64,000 nucleotides of DNA from Janthinobacterium sp. TB1-E2 (GCF_036885605.1 NZ_CP142523.1:2480001-2544000), one strand, 5' to 3'. Shown: positions 27,059 to 34,800, counted from the stretch's first letter. The notes: a model not told the origin generated them from the sequence alone. Made by a program: numbers and translations.

Positions 27059-28306
27059 ATGGCTTTAATCGTCCACAAATATGGCGGTACGTCGATGGGC
27101 TCGACTGACCGTATCAAGAATGTCGCCAAGCGCGTTGCCAAGTGGCACGACGCTGGGCATCAAATCGTGGTGGTGCCATCCGCCATGTCGGGCGAAACCA
27201 ACCGCCTGATTGGACTGGCCAAGGAAATCATGGATCAACCCGATCCCCGTGAACTTGACATGATCGCCTCGACAGGCGAACAAGTGTCCGTCGGCCTATT
27301 GTCGATGGCACTGCTGGCGATCGGCAAACAAGCCGTATCCTATGCTGGCTGGCAAGTCGCGATCAAGACCGATTCCGCCTTTACCAAGGCACGCATCCAG
27401 TCGATCGATGACGAAAAAGTCAAACGCGACCTCGATGCGGGCAAGATTGTCATCATTACCGGTTTCCAGGGCGTCGACGAACACGACAACATCGCGACCC
27501 TGGGCCGCGGCGGTTCGGACACCTCGGCCGTGGCGATCGCCGCCGCCATGAAGGCGTCCGAATGCCTGATCTTCACGGACGTCGACGGCGTCTACACGAC
27601 CGACCCGCGCGTGGTCTCCGAGGCGCGCCGCCTGAAGACCATCACCTTTGAAGAAATGCTGGAACTGGCTTCGCTGGGCTCCAAAGTGCTGCAAACGCGT
27701 TCGGTGGAATTCGCCGGCAACTACCGCGTGCCCACGCGCGTGCTGTCGTCGCTGACCGACCCGATGTTGCCGCTGGAAATAGAAGCCAATTCAGGCACCC
27801 TGATTTCGTTTGAGGAAGATACAAACATGGAACAAGCAGTCATCTCCGGCATCGCCTTCAACCGCGATGAAGCCAAAATCACCGTGCTCGGCGTGCCCGA
27901 CCGTCCAGGCGTGGCCTACCACATCCTGGGACCGGTGGCGGACGCGAACATCGAAGTCGACATGATCATACAGAATCAGTCGGTCGACGGTAAAACGGAC
28001 TTCACCTTCACCGTCTCGCGCGGCGAATACACGCGCGCGCTGGCCGTGCTGGAAGCGAACCGCGAATCGCTGGGCGCGGCCAGCATCACGGGCGACGCGA
28101 AAGTGTCGAAACTGTCCGTCGTCGGCGTGGGCATGCGCAGCCACGTTGGCGTCGCATCGCAAATGTTCCGCACCCTGTCGGAAGAGGGCATCAACATCAT
28201 GATGATCTCCACTTCCGAGATCAAGATATCCGTGCTGATCGACGAAAAGTACATGGAACTGGCCGTGCGCGCGCTGCATAAAGCGTTCGAGCTGGAAAAA
28301 GCTTAA
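27059..28306 (+). CDS. lysC: Aspartate kinase
   Basis: Phosphorylates L-aspartate, the entry to lysine, threonine and methionine synthesis. The 415-residue protein has KYGGTSMGSTDRIKNVA at its N-terminus, the FQGVDEHDNIATLGRGGSDT nucleotide/substrate segment, and FTDVDGVYTTDPRVV. Two C-terminal ACT domains (about 265-415; ITVLGVPDRPGVAYHILGPV and VVGVGMRSHVGVASQMFRTL) indicate allosteric control, probably by lysine and/or threonine. This is a monofunctional enzyme of the LysC/Ask type. The start at 27059 (MALIVHKYGG) matches family N-termini. About 195 bp separates it from tilS; no lysine riboswitch is apparent there. Confidence 0.95.
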   Translation: MALIVHKYGGTSMGSTDRIKNVAKRVAKWHDAGHQIVVVPSAMSGETNRLIGLAKEIMDQPDPRELDMIASTGEQVSVGLLSMALLAIGKQAVSYAGWQVAIKTDSAFTKARIQSIDDEKVKRDLDAGKIVIITGFQGVDEHDNIATLGRGGSDTSAVAIAAAMKASECLIFTDVDGVYTTDPRVVSEARRLKTITFEEMLELASLGSKVLQTRSVEFAGNYRVPTRVLSSLTDPMLPLEIEANSGTLISFEEDTNMEQAVISGIAFNRDEAKITVLGVPDRPGVAYHILGPVADANIEVDMIIQNQSVDGKTDFTFTVSRGEYTRALAVLEANRESLGAASITGDAKVSKLSVVGVGMRSHVGVASQMFRTLSEEGINIMMISTSEIKISVLIDEKYMELAVRALHKAFELEKA

Positions 28307-28318
28307 ATATCCAAAAAT

Positions 28319-28352
28319 ATTGCCCTACGCCCTTGACCAAAGGGGGGGCAAT
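28319..28352. other. Imperfect stem-loop after the aspartate kinase gene
   Basis: ATTGCCC and GGGCAAT flank a 20-base interval 12 bp past the lysC stop, with further C/G pairing possible inside. There is no T tract, so it may be a weak or factor-assisted terminator separating lysC from the tRNA gene. Confidence 0.35.
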
Positions 28353-28416
28353 CGATATTATGACGTTCGTCGCTGCAGCGCAGTTAGCTACAGAGACATA
28401 GTTGAGTAATCAGCTA

Positions 28417-28509
28417 GGAGACGTGGCCGAGTGGCCGAAGGCACATCCCTGCTAAGGATGCATACGGCTTATACCTGTATCGTGGGTTCGAATCCCACCG
28501 TCTCCGCCA
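28417..28509 (+). tRNA. tRNA-Ser (anticodon GCT)
   Basis: A 93-nt class II tRNA. The acceptor stem GGAGACG (28417-28423) pairs with CGTCTCC (28499-28505). The anticodon arm CATCC-CTGCTAA-GGATG puts GCT at 28451-28453, which reads AGC/AGU serine codons. A long variable arm (CATACGGCTTATACCTGTATC) marks it as tRNA-Ser, and the T-arm GTGGGTTCGAATCCCAC is canonical. The 3' CCA is encoded. It is followed 10 bp later by a strong terminator. Confidence 0.96.
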
Positions 28510-28518
28510 GAATCAAAT

Positions 28519-28548
28519 AAAAAAGCCTCCCCTGCGGGAGGCTTTTTT
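28519..28548 (+). terminator. Rho-independent terminator of tRNA-Ser
   Basis: The 7-bp stem GCCTCCC / GGGAGGC closes on the loop CTGC and is followed by six Ts; the A-rich left flank makes it potentially bidirectional. Confidence 0.9.
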
Positions 28549-28904
28549 ATTTGTCTGGACGGAACGGTGGGATTCGAAGACGGAGCGCCCTAGGGGGCGC
28601 GAGGCTATTCGAATCGCCATTCTGCCGCGCCCTGCGCGGCCCCGGTGGCCGCGCAGCGGCCAGCGCCGTCCCCTCATCTCAGGCACTAGCAGCCAGCTCT
28701 CCCACCGGCGCCATGCCCCACACCAGCATCCATGCCGACATGGAGTGGTGAACGTACGGTGGCTCAATGAATTTTTGCAAGATTACATCTTATAAAAAGT
28801 GATCGAACAAGCGCGACTCAATGAATCGTTTGCCAGAAAGAATGCGCACAATCGCTGGCCGACAGCCCCGCATACCCCTACGGCGCACGCGCGCATACAC
28901 AAAT
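28549..28904. other. Non-coding interval containing an inverted copy of the tRNA T-arm
   Basis: No convincing gene is present in these about 355 bp. Positions 28564-28578 (ACGGTGGGATTCGAA) are the exact reverse complement of the T-arm/acceptor part of the upstream tRNA-Ser (28487-28501). GC-rich palindromic DNA follows (GCGCCCTAGGGGGCGC near 28585-28600; GCGCGGCCCCGGTGGCCGCGC near 28635). This could be the scar of an element that used the tRNA gene as an attachment site, or a REP-like repeat carrying a tRNA fragment. Confidence 0.5.
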
Positions 28905-28926
28905 AATAATGATTCTCATTTATAAT
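28905..28926 (+). promoter_or_regulatory. Fur-box overlapping the promoter of the DUF2325 gene
   Basis: AATAATGATTCTCATTTAT (28905-28923) matches 13 of 19 positions of the Fur consensus GATAATGATAATCATTATC. A perfect -10 hexamer TATAAT lies at 28921-28926, so the Fur site occupies the -35/-10 spacer, the usual place for iron-dependent repression. The -35 is poor. Confidence 0.7.
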
Positions 28927-28986
28927 TCTGGTCAATGGGGTAGCATGGGCTGGCGCCATGGCGCCACGGGCGGTGAAGGAGGCATG

Positions 28987-29664
28987 ATGGGCAGTGTGTA
29001 TGGCAACGAGGATGTGATCGCGCACGAGCATCGCGTGCTGATGGGAGAGTATGGCCGCGCGCAGGCGCGCTGCAGTGCGCAGCTGGCCGCGCAGGCGGCC
29101 CGCATCGCGCAGCTGGAATCGGAATTGATGCGCTCGCGGGCGCAGGTCGTGATCCGCGATACCAAACTGGCGCTGGCGCGCGACGAACTGGCCGAACTGG
29201 CGGCCAGCGCGCCCGGCTTGCCGACGCGTGCCAGGCTGGCGCGCAAGGTCGAATGGCTCGGTGAGCGCGTGCAGGACCTGATGCGCGAGTTGCTGCGCCA
29301 GCAGTGGTTGCCCATGCCAGCCATGCAGGCCGATGTGCACGAAAAAGCCGTGCTGTATGTGGGCAGCTATCTGGACCCGAATGCGGGCCAGCAGGCCGCC
29401 GGCGCCAACGTGGCGCAGCAGGCCATCGAGCAGGCCGGCGGGCGCTTCCTGCACCATGCGGGCGGCGACGACGGCGCCGATGACGTAGCCGCCCTGGAAG
29501 CGGGCCTGGTCGCGGCCGATCTGGTGATTTGCCAGACGGGCTGCGTCAGCCACGACGCCTACTGGCGCGTGCACGACCACTGCAAGCGCACGGGCAAGCG
29601 GTGCGTGCTGGTGGACCAGCCGCAAGCCATGCATTTCGTGCGCAAGGAGGCGCTGCTTACCTGA
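28987..29664 (+). CDS. DUF2325 domain protein, probably iron-regulated
   Basis: A 225-residue protein with an N-terminal helical/coiled-coil half (GEYGRAQARCSAQLAAQAAR; IAQLESELMRSRAQVV) and a C-terminal DUF2325 domain (about 115-215). The domain has KAVLYVGSYLDPNAG, GGRFLHHAGGDDGADD, and the Cys-rich ADLVICQTGCVSHDAYWRVH followed by CKRTGKRCVL. The four cysteines suggest metal or redox chemistry, but the function of the family is unknown. The Fur box directly upstream implies expression under iron limitation. An ATG at 28909 lies inside the Fur box and before the -10, so it cannot be the start. The start is placed at 28987, with AAGGAGG four bases upstream; 28984 is equally in frame. The 3' end overlaps the convergent hydrolase gene by 8 bp. 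Confidence 0.8.
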   Translation: MGSVYGNEDVIAHEHRVLMGEYGRAQARCSAQLAAQAARIAQLESELMRSRAQVVIRDTKLALARDELAELAASAPGLPTRARLARKVEWLGERVQDLMRELLRQQWLPMPAMQADVHEKAVLYVGSYLDPNAGQQAAGANVAQQAIEQAGGRFLHHAGGDDGADDVAALEAGLVAADLVICQTGCVSHDAYWRVHDHCKRTGKRCVLVDQPQAMHFVRKEALLT

Positions 29665-30673
29665 CGCCGGTTTCTCCCTGGCCGAGTCCGATGCCGGCGT
29701 CGTATCCGACCCGCGCCGTTTCGCGCAGCAGGGTGGGCTGCGACAGGTGCTGGATCATGTGGCCGGCGCCGGGCAGCAAGGTCAGTGCGCTGTTGTCCAG
29801 CGCATCGTGCAGGCGCGCGGAATGGTAGCTGGCGCTGACGATCGCATCCTCGCGTCCGGCCACGATGGACACGGGCATGCGCAGTTCCGGGTAGTGTTTG
29901 CGCAGCACCGCCGCGCTCGGGATCATCATGGCCGTTTCTTCCGCCTCGGCGCGCAACTGGCCGGGCCGCAGCATCATCCACGGCGACAGGCGCTTGAAGC
30001 TGTTCGGCACCGCCGAGGGCGCGAACGCGCGTTTGACCAGCAGGGGCCACATCAGGCGCCCCAGCAGGGGCGACACGGTATGGCTGAGCACGTCGCCGAT
30101 GACGGGGATGGCCGGCGTTGCCGTCAGCACATCGAAGCGCACGCTGGGATAGTAGTAGCCGGAAGCGAGCACCAGGGCTTGCACCAGCTGCGGGTGCTGC
30201 ACGGCCATCGAGATCGCCACCAGGGTACCCCACGAGTGCGCCAGCACCACGGCGCGGTGTACGCCCAGCTGCTCGAGCGCGGCCGCCAGCAGCGCGGCCT
30301 GGGCGGCCGGCGTCCACAGCGTGCCGCGCGGCCTGCTGCTGTAGCCGAAACCGGGCCGGTCGAAGGCGATCACGCGGTGCGTGCGCGCCAACTGCTCGAA
30401 CAGGCCCGCATGGCGAAAATCCTCGGCGATCACGCCGTTTCCATGCAATAGCACGATGACGGGACCTTCACCCTGGCTCAGGTAATGCAGGCGCGTGCCG
30501 TGCACATCGAGAAATTGGCCCGCCGGCGGATGCGCGCGCTCCGCCTGCCGGCTGCGGCTGCGGACAAACAGCCACGCCGCGCCCAGGGCCAGCGCGCCCA
30601 GGACCCAGCCCGTATTTGCCTGTGCCGGCACCGGCGCGCCCTTCGCCATCACCTTGTTGATGTCTTTATTCAT
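29657..30673 (-). CDS. Alpha/beta hydrolase with N-terminal membrane anchor
   Basis: A 338-residue alpha/beta-fold hydrolase of unknown substrate. One N-terminal hydrophobic segment (WVLGALALGAAWLFV, about 23-37) probably anchors it in the inner membrane. The oxyanion motif LLHGNGVIAEDF, the nucleophile elbow LAHSWGTLVA (Ser), an acid in VAGREDAIVS, and the catalytic His in GAGHMIQHL are all seen, so the triad is complete. The start at 30673 has GGGAGCAAGAG just upstream; the frame stays open further 5' but without family resemblance. It converges on the DUF2325 gene. Confidence 0.85.
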   Translation of the reverse strand: MNKDINKVMAKGAPVPAQANTGWVLGALALGAAWLFVRSRSRQAERAHPPAGQFLDVHGTRLHYLSQGEGPVIVLLHGNGVIAEDFRHAGLFEQLARTHRVIAFDRPGFGYSSRPRGTLWTPAAQAALLAAALEQLGVHRAVVLAHSWGTLVAISMAVQHPQLVQALVLASGYYYPSVRFDVLTATPAIPVIGDVLSHTVSPLLGRLMWPLLVKRAFAPSAVPNSFKRLSPWMMLRPGQLRAEAEETAMMIPSAAVLRKHYPELRMPVSIVAGREDAIVSASYHSARLHDALDNSALTLLPGAGHMIQHLSQPTLLRETARVGYDAGIGLGQGETGVR

Positions 30674-30834
30674 CTCTTGCTCCCGTGCGAGTGTGCAGGC
30701 ACCCATGATGCCCATGCCAGCCCGCTGGCGCGGTAGGCGCGCTGCGGTGCATGGCGTAGGAAAAAGGCCCGTTCGTCTTTGCCGTGTGGCGCTGCCCGGC
30801 GGAGCTTGAGGCACAATGGGCGCCTTGACTGTTG

Positions 30835-31671
30835 ATGAAAGCGCCCATGCTGTCCCTGCAAATCGGTCCCCTGGCCCTGCCCACGGGCCTCGTCCTGCTG
30901 TTCGTTTCCCTGTGCGTCGCTTACGGCGTGGCGTGGTGGCTGCGCAGATCCCGCCAGTTGCCGGACGCCGGCCCCCTCGTTTCCGACATGCTGATCGCCG
31001 GCCTGCTGGCGGCGCGGCTGGCCTTCGTCTTGCGCTGGCACGAACAGTACCTGGCCGCGCCCTGGTCCATCATCAATATCCGCGATGGCGGCTTCCTTGC
31101 GCCGGCCGGTATCGCGGCCGCGCTGGCCATTGCCGCGTGGCGCTGCCGGCGTCCCGCCATGGCGTCCATGCGCCGACCGCTGGCCATCAGCGTGGCGGCC
31201 GGCGCGCTGGCCTGGGGCATGTTGAGCGCGGGGATCTCGCTGGCCTACGACAAGCCGGCGGCCTTGCCGGCCGTGGCTCTGCATGCGCTCGACGGCGCGC
31301 CAACGACCTTGGCCGCGCTGGCTGGCGGCAAGCCGCTGGTGGTGAACCTGTGGGCCAGCTGGTGTCCGCCATGTCGGCGCGAGATGCCCGTGCTGGCGGC
31401 CGCGCAGCAGGCGCGTGCCGATATCGTCTTCGTGTATGCGAACCAGCGCGAGGATGCGGCGGCGGCCAGCAATTTCCTGGGCAGGAGCGGCGTGACCCTG
31501 CGCAATGTGGTGCTTGACAGCGGGGCGGCGCTGGGCAAGGCGGCCGGTTCCTCGGCCCTGCCCACCACCCTGTTTTATGACGCGCGGGGGCGCCTGGTCG
31601 ACACGCACCTGGGCGAACTGTCCGATGCCTCGCTGGCCAGCAAGCTGCAAAAAATCGCGCCTGTGCCTTGA
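30835..31671 (+). CDS. Membrane-anchored TlpA-like thiol:disulfide oxidoreductase with Lgt-like N-terminal domain
   Basis: A 278-residue fusion. The first about 140 residues hold four membrane segments and resemble the core of prolipoprotein diacylglyceryl transferase (Lgt), for example IINIRDGGFLAPAGIAAALA where Lgt has its HGG loop, but the catalytic residues are absent. The last about 140 residues form a thioredoxin-like domain, predicted on the periplasmic side, with the active site NLWASWCPPCRREMPVL and the cis-Pro region SSALPTTLFYDARGRLV. It probably reduces or isomerises periplasmic disulfides, or supplies reductant to cytochrome c maturation. It is divergent from the hydrolase gene and followed by the nickel/cobalt resistance pair. 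An ATG 12 bp downstream is an alternative start. Confidence 0.85.
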   Translation: MKAPMLSLQIGPLALPTGLVLLFVSLCVAYGVAWWLRRSRQLPDAGPLVSDMLIAGLLAARLAFVLRWHEQYLAAPWSIINIRDGGFLAPAGIAAALAIAAWRCRRPAMASMRRPLAISVAAGALAWGMLSAGISLAYDKPAALPAVALHALDGAPTTLAALAGGKPLVVNLWASWCPPCRREMPVLAAAQQARADIVFVYANQREDAAAASNFLGRSGVTLRNVVLDSGAALGKAAGSSALPTTLFYDARGRLVDTHLGELSDASLASKLQKIAPVP

Positions 31672-31709
31672 GGCGGGCATGCCTTGTCGATGTAGTGTAG
31701 TGCTTTCTG

Positions 31710-31731
31710 ATAGTATACCCCCCTATAGTAT
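31710..31731 (+). promoter_or_regulatory. RcnR/CsoR-type operator upstream of the metal-efflux pair
   Basis: A run of six Cs is flanked by AT-rich inverted halves (AGTATA before the C run, TATAGTAT after it), the layout of RcnR/CsoR/FrmR operators. It ends 16 bp before the regulator start codon, so it would control the regulator and dmeF together. Confidence 0.7.
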
Positions 31732-31747
31732 TTATCGAGATGAAATC

Positions 31748-32023
31748 ATGGGACACACGGCGCACAACAAGACCAAGCTGCTCAATCGCGTGAAGCGTAT
31801 CCGGGGGCAGGTGGAAGGCCTGGAGCGGGGCCTGGAAGAGGGCCGCGACTGCGGCGAAGTGCTGCAGCTGATCGCCGCCGTGCGCGGCGCCGTCAATGGC
31901 CTGATGGCCGAAGTCATCGAAGAACACTTGCGCGAGCACGTGGCCAGTCCCGATATCTCCGGCGACGAGCGGGCCAGGGGCGCCGACGACATCGCGGGCA
32001 TCCTGCGCACCTACCTCAAATAA
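31748..32023 (+). CDS. Nickel/cobalt-sensing RcnR/DmeR-type repressor (CsoR/FrmR family)
   Basis: A 91-residue all-helical metal-responsive repressor. The four ligands of nickel/cobalt sensing in RcnR are all present: His3 (MGHTAH), Cys35 (GRDCGEVL), and His60 and His64 (IEEHLREHV). The hydrophobic core KRIRGQVEGLERGLE and IAAVRGAVNGLMAEV is family-typical. Cu-sensing CsoR would have a second Cys, and FrmR a different pattern, so Ni/Co sensing is favoured. It precedes dmeF by 18 bp, with a C-tract operator upstream; metal binding should relieve repression of both genes. Confidence 0.9.
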   Translation: MGHTAHNKTKLLNRVKRIRGQVEGLERGLEEGRDCGEVLQLIAAVRGAVNGLMAEVIEEHLREHVASPDISGDERARGADDIAGILRTYLK

Positions 32024-32041
32024 TCGATCAGAAAGACCAGC

Positions 32042-33019
32042 ATGAAACAACAATACATCGCGGAAGACCTGTCCGCCTGGCAGCACGAACACGTCTTTGG
32101 CGCAGCCAGCGACAAGGCCGAACGCCGCGCGCGCATCGTCATGTGGATCACCCTGGCCACCATGGTGCTGGAAATCGTCGCTGGCTGGTGGTACAACTCC
32201 ATGGCCCTGCTGGCCGATGGCTGGCATATGAGTTCGCACGCGCTGGCCATCGGCCTGGCCGCGTTTGCGTATGCAGCCGCGCGCCGCTATGCGCGCGATC
32301 CCCGCTTTGCCTTCGGCACGTGGAAGATCGAAGTGCTGGCCGGTTATACCAGCGCCATCCTGTTGCTGGGCGTGGCCGTGCTGATGGTCGTCGCCTCGCT
32401 CGAGCGCCTGTTCTCGCCGCAGCCCATTCACTATCCGCAGGCGATGGCGGTGGCGGCCATCGGCCTGGCGGTCAACCTCGTGTGCGCGCTGATCCTCGGC
32501 GGGCATCACGACCACGATCACCACCATGGCCACGGGCATGACCATCACGATCATCACGGCCACCACGATCACCATGGCCATGGCGAAGACCTGAACATGA
32601 AGGCCGCGTACATCCACGTACTGGCCGATGCCGCCACGTCCGTGCTGGCCATCCTTGCGCTGGCCGGCGCCTGGGCTTACGGCTGGCAGTGGCTCGATCC
32701 CGTGATGGGCATCGCGGGCGCCGTGCTGGTGGCCCTGTGGGCGAAAAAGCTGATGCAGGAGACGGGCAAGGTCTTGCTGGACCGCGAGATGGACCACCCC
32801 GTGGTGGATGAAATCCGCGAGGCCGTGGAAGTGGAAAGTGCCGGCGACACGCCGCGCATCGTCGACCTGCATGTGTGGCGAGTCGGCAAGCAGCTGTATT
32901 CGTGCGCCTTGTCCGTCGTCAGCCGCGATGCCGCGTTGACAGCCGCCGAGCTGCGCGCGCGCATCGGCATTCACGAGGAAATCGTCCACAGCACCATCGA
33001 GATTATTCGCCGGCCTTGA
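32042..33019 (+). CDS. dmeF: Cation-diffusion-facilitator efflux transporter, DmeF type
   Basis: A 325-residue CDF transporter that exports divalent metals (mainly Co2+, also Ni2+) in exchange for protons across the inner membrane. It has six membrane segments (first: [20 protein letters not shown], about 33-52). The metal-site motifs are [16 protein letters not shown] in helix 2 and [14 protein letters not shown] in helix 5. A very histidine-rich cytoplasmic loop lies between helices 4 and 5, about residues 158-185 ([20 protein letters not shown]), and a C-terminal cytoplasmic domain ends [11 protein letters not shown]. The RcnR/DmeR-type repressor gene just upstream supports the cobalt/nickel assignment. 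Confidence 0.92.
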   Translation: MKQQYIAEDLSAWQHEHVFGAASDKAERRARIVMWITLATMVLEIVAGWWYNSMALLADGWHMSSHALAIGLAAFAYAAARRYARDPRFAFGTWKIEVLAGYTSAILLLGVAVLMVVASLERLFSPQPIHYPQAMAVAAIGLAVNLVCALILGGHHDHDHHHGHGHDHHDHHGHHDHHGHGEDLNMKAAYIHVLADAATSVLAILALAGAWAYGWQWLDPVMGIAGAVLVALWAKKLMQETGKVLLDREMDHPVVDEIREAVEVESAGDTPRIVDLHVWRVGKQLYSCALSVVSRDAALTAAELRARIGIHEEIVHSTIEIIRRP

Positions 33020-33110
33020 CAATGATGGTGAAACAAGCCCGCTGATGCGGGGCGTAGGCAGTATAATGTCGGCTTTTACAGCACGCGCTGTTCACCAGAC
33101 AGAGAAGAAA

Positions 33111-33452
33111 ATGAGCACATTACCACCATGCCCGCAATGCAAGTCCGAATTCACGTACGAAGACGGCAGCCAGTTGATCTGCCCTGAATGCGCGCATGAA
33201 TGGTCGGCCACGGCCGGCGAAGCGGTCGAAGAGGGCGCCAAGGTGTACCGCGATTCGGCCGGCAATATCCTGCAGGACGGCGACACGGTCAGCGTCATCA
33301 AGGACTTGAAATTGAAGGGCGGCGGCGGTGTCGTCAAGATGGGCACCAAGGTCAAGAACATCCGCCTGGTCGACAGCGACCACGATATCGACTGCAAGAT
33401 CGACGGTTTCGGTTCCATGAGCCTGAAGACGGAATTCGTCAAGAAGGTCTAA
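33111..33452 (+). CDS. YjdM/PhnA-family zinc-ribbon protein
   Basis: A 113-residue protein of the YjdM (formerly PhnA) family. The N-terminal zinc ribbon has CPQC and CPEC pairs (about residues 8-11 and 26-29), and a compact SH3-like domain follows ([40 protein letters not shown]). Despite the historical name it is not a phosphonate-metabolism enzyme, and its role is unclear. The start at 33111 is preceded by an AGAGAAG-type ribosome-binding site. It is monocistronic and ends at a strong terminator. Confidence 0.9.
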   Translation: MSTLPPCPQCKSEFTYEDGSQLICPECAHEWSATAGEAVEEGAKVYRDSAGNILQDGDTVSVIKDLKLKGGGGVVKMGTKVKNIRLVDSDHDIDCKIDGFGSMSLKTEFVKKV

Positions 33453-33470
33453 GGCTTTTACCTGTCATAC

Positions 33471-33505
33471 GGCGCGCTGGCTTCATTCCGGCGCGCCTTT
33501 TTTTT
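33471..33505 (+). terminator. Rho-independent terminator after the YjdM gene
   Basis: A 10-bp stem with one G-U pair (GGCGCGCTGG / CCGGCGCGCC), a seven-base loop, and eight Ts. The next gene starts 12 bp beyond, so that gene needs its own promoter or readthrough. Confidence 0.9.
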
Positions 33506-33516
33506 ATTCGGACGCC

Positions 33517-34551
33517 ATGCAAATCGATCACCTCCGCCAGCGCCTGCGCGCCTTGGGTGCCAAGCCCCTGCACGAACAGCGCGTGCTGCGCGACTGGATA
33601 CAGGGCCAGCCGCACGACCAGGGCCGGCGCCGCGCCGAGGATTTTTTGCCGCTGCCCGTGCGCGTGGCCTTGCCCGCGCTCGACCTCGAATTGCGGGGCA
33701 TGCTGAAGCTGCTCAGCACCCATCCGGGGGCAGACGGTTCCGCGCGCTTGCTGGTGGGACTGCACGATGGCCAGACGGTGGAAAGCGTGCTGCTGCCGCG
33801 CGATGGCTTGTGCGTATCGAGCCAGGTCGGCTGCGCCGTGGGATGCCAGTTCTGCATGACGGGCCGCGACGGCTTGATCCGGCAAGTCACCAGCGGAGAA
33901 ATTGTCGCCCAGGTGGTACTGGCGCGCACCTTGCGCCCCGTGAAAAAAGTCGTCTTCATGGGCATGGGCGAGCCGGCGCATAACCTGAACAATGTGATGG
34001 AAGCGATCGAGTTGCTGGGCACCGAGGGCAATATCGGCCACAAGAACCTCGTGTTTTCCACCGTGGGCGACCCGCGCGCCTTCGAACGCCTGCCGCAAGG
34101 CAGGGTGAAGCCGGCGCTGGCCCTGTCGCTGCACACGACCAAGCCGGTGCTGCGCGAACAGCTGCTGCCGCGCGCGCCCAGGCTGTCGCCGCGCGAGCTG
34201 GTGGACTTCGGCGAATCGTATGCGCGCCTGACCGGCTACCCGGTGCAGTACCAGTGGACCCTGATGGAAGGCGTCAACGATGGCGAGGACGAGATGGATG
34301 GCATCGTGGAACTTCTGAAGGGCAAGTACGCGGTGCTCAACATGATCCCGTATAACACCATAGCCGACTTGCCGTTCAAGCGCCCCAGCTGGGAAAAGGC
34401 GCGCGCCATTGCCGCCGCCCTGCACGCACGCGGCGTGCTGACCAAATTGCGCGATTCGGCCGGACAGGACGTGGAGGGCGGCTGCGGGCAGTTGCGGGCG
34501 CGCGAAGCGAAGGGCAAGGTCATTCCCATCCGCGCCAGCGTGGCGGCGTAG
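33517..34551 (+). CDS. RlmN/Cfr-family radical SAM RNA methyltransferase (paralogue)
   Basis: A 344-residue radical SAM enzyme of the RlmN/Cfr family, which methylates adenine C2 or C8 in RNA. The 4Fe-4S motif is CAVGCQFC (Cys106, 110, 113). MGMGEPAHNLNNVMEAI, STVGDPRAFERL and SLHTTKPVLREQLLP follow. The C-terminal Cys of the family is in VEGGCGQLRARE. Several positions differ from the main RlmN (MTGRDGL instead of STGKQGF), so this is probably a second paralogue with a different or accessory RNA target. The extreme 3' end, including the TAG stop, lies inside a repeat and is duplicated downstream. Confidence 0.85.
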   Translation: MQIDHLRQRLRALGAKPLHEQRVLRDWIQGQPHDQGRRRAEDFLPLPVRVALPALDLELRGMLKLLSTHPGADGSARLLVGLHDGQTVESVLLPRDGLCVSSQVGCAVGCQFCMTGRDGLIRQVTSGEIVAQVVLARTLRPVKKVVFMGMGEPAHNLNNVMEAIELLGTEGNIGHKNLVFSTVGDPRAFERLPQGRVKPALALSLHTTKPVLREQLLPRAPRLSPRELVDFGESYARLTGYPVQYQWTLMEGVNDGEDEMDGIVELLKGKYAVLNMIPYNTIADLPFKRPSWEKARAIAAALHARGVLTKLRDSAGQDVEGGCGQLRAREAKGKVIPIRASVAA

Positions 34552-34799
34552 GTCGGATTAGCGGAGCGTAATCCGACATTCGAGCATACGCTAACAATGG
34601 TGTCGGATTACGCGGTGCCCGCTAATCCGACCTACGTGACTGAGCAAATTGCGCGATTCGGCCGTGGAAGGTGGCTGCGGGCAGTTACGGGCGCGCGAAG
34701 CGAAGGGCAAGGTCATCCCCATCCACGTCAGCGTGGCGGCGTAGGTCGGATTAGCGGAGCGTAATCCGACATTCGAGCATACGCCAACAATGGTGTCGG
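34438..34799. repeat. Tandem duplication of the RlmN-like gene 3' end plus repeat
   Basis: Positions 34438-34606 (3' end of the radical SAM gene plus the following repeat) recur at 34640-34799 with few substitutions and a 9-bp in-frame deletion (GGACAGGAC missing). Both copies read CAAATTGCGCGATTCGGCC, then the GCTGCGGGCAGTT segment, the TAG stop and GGTCGGATTAGCGGAGCG. The second copy has no start and is a gene-end fossil. It abuts the stop codon of the convergent gene at 34801. Confidence 0.85.
34548..34635. repeat. Nested palindromic REP-type element
   Basis: Outer arms GTAGGTCGGATTAGCG (34548-34563) and CGCTAATCCGACCTAC (34620-34635) are perfectly complementary; inner arms GCGTAATCCGAC and GTCGGATTACGC are also complementary. 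The left arm supplies the stop codon of the RlmN-like gene. A partial second copy starts at 34741. Confidence 0.85.
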
Positions 34800-34800
34800 C

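Noticed and set aside
28513..28767. An 84-codon minus-strand frame after tRNA-Ser.
   Set aside because: Its 3' end runs through the tRNA terminator hairpin, and the sequence is Arg/Trp-rich without homology.
34640..34744. A second short RlmN-like coding fragment after the radical SAM gene.
   Set aside because: It is a duplicated gene tail without start or ribosome-binding site, recorded as a repeat rather than a gene.
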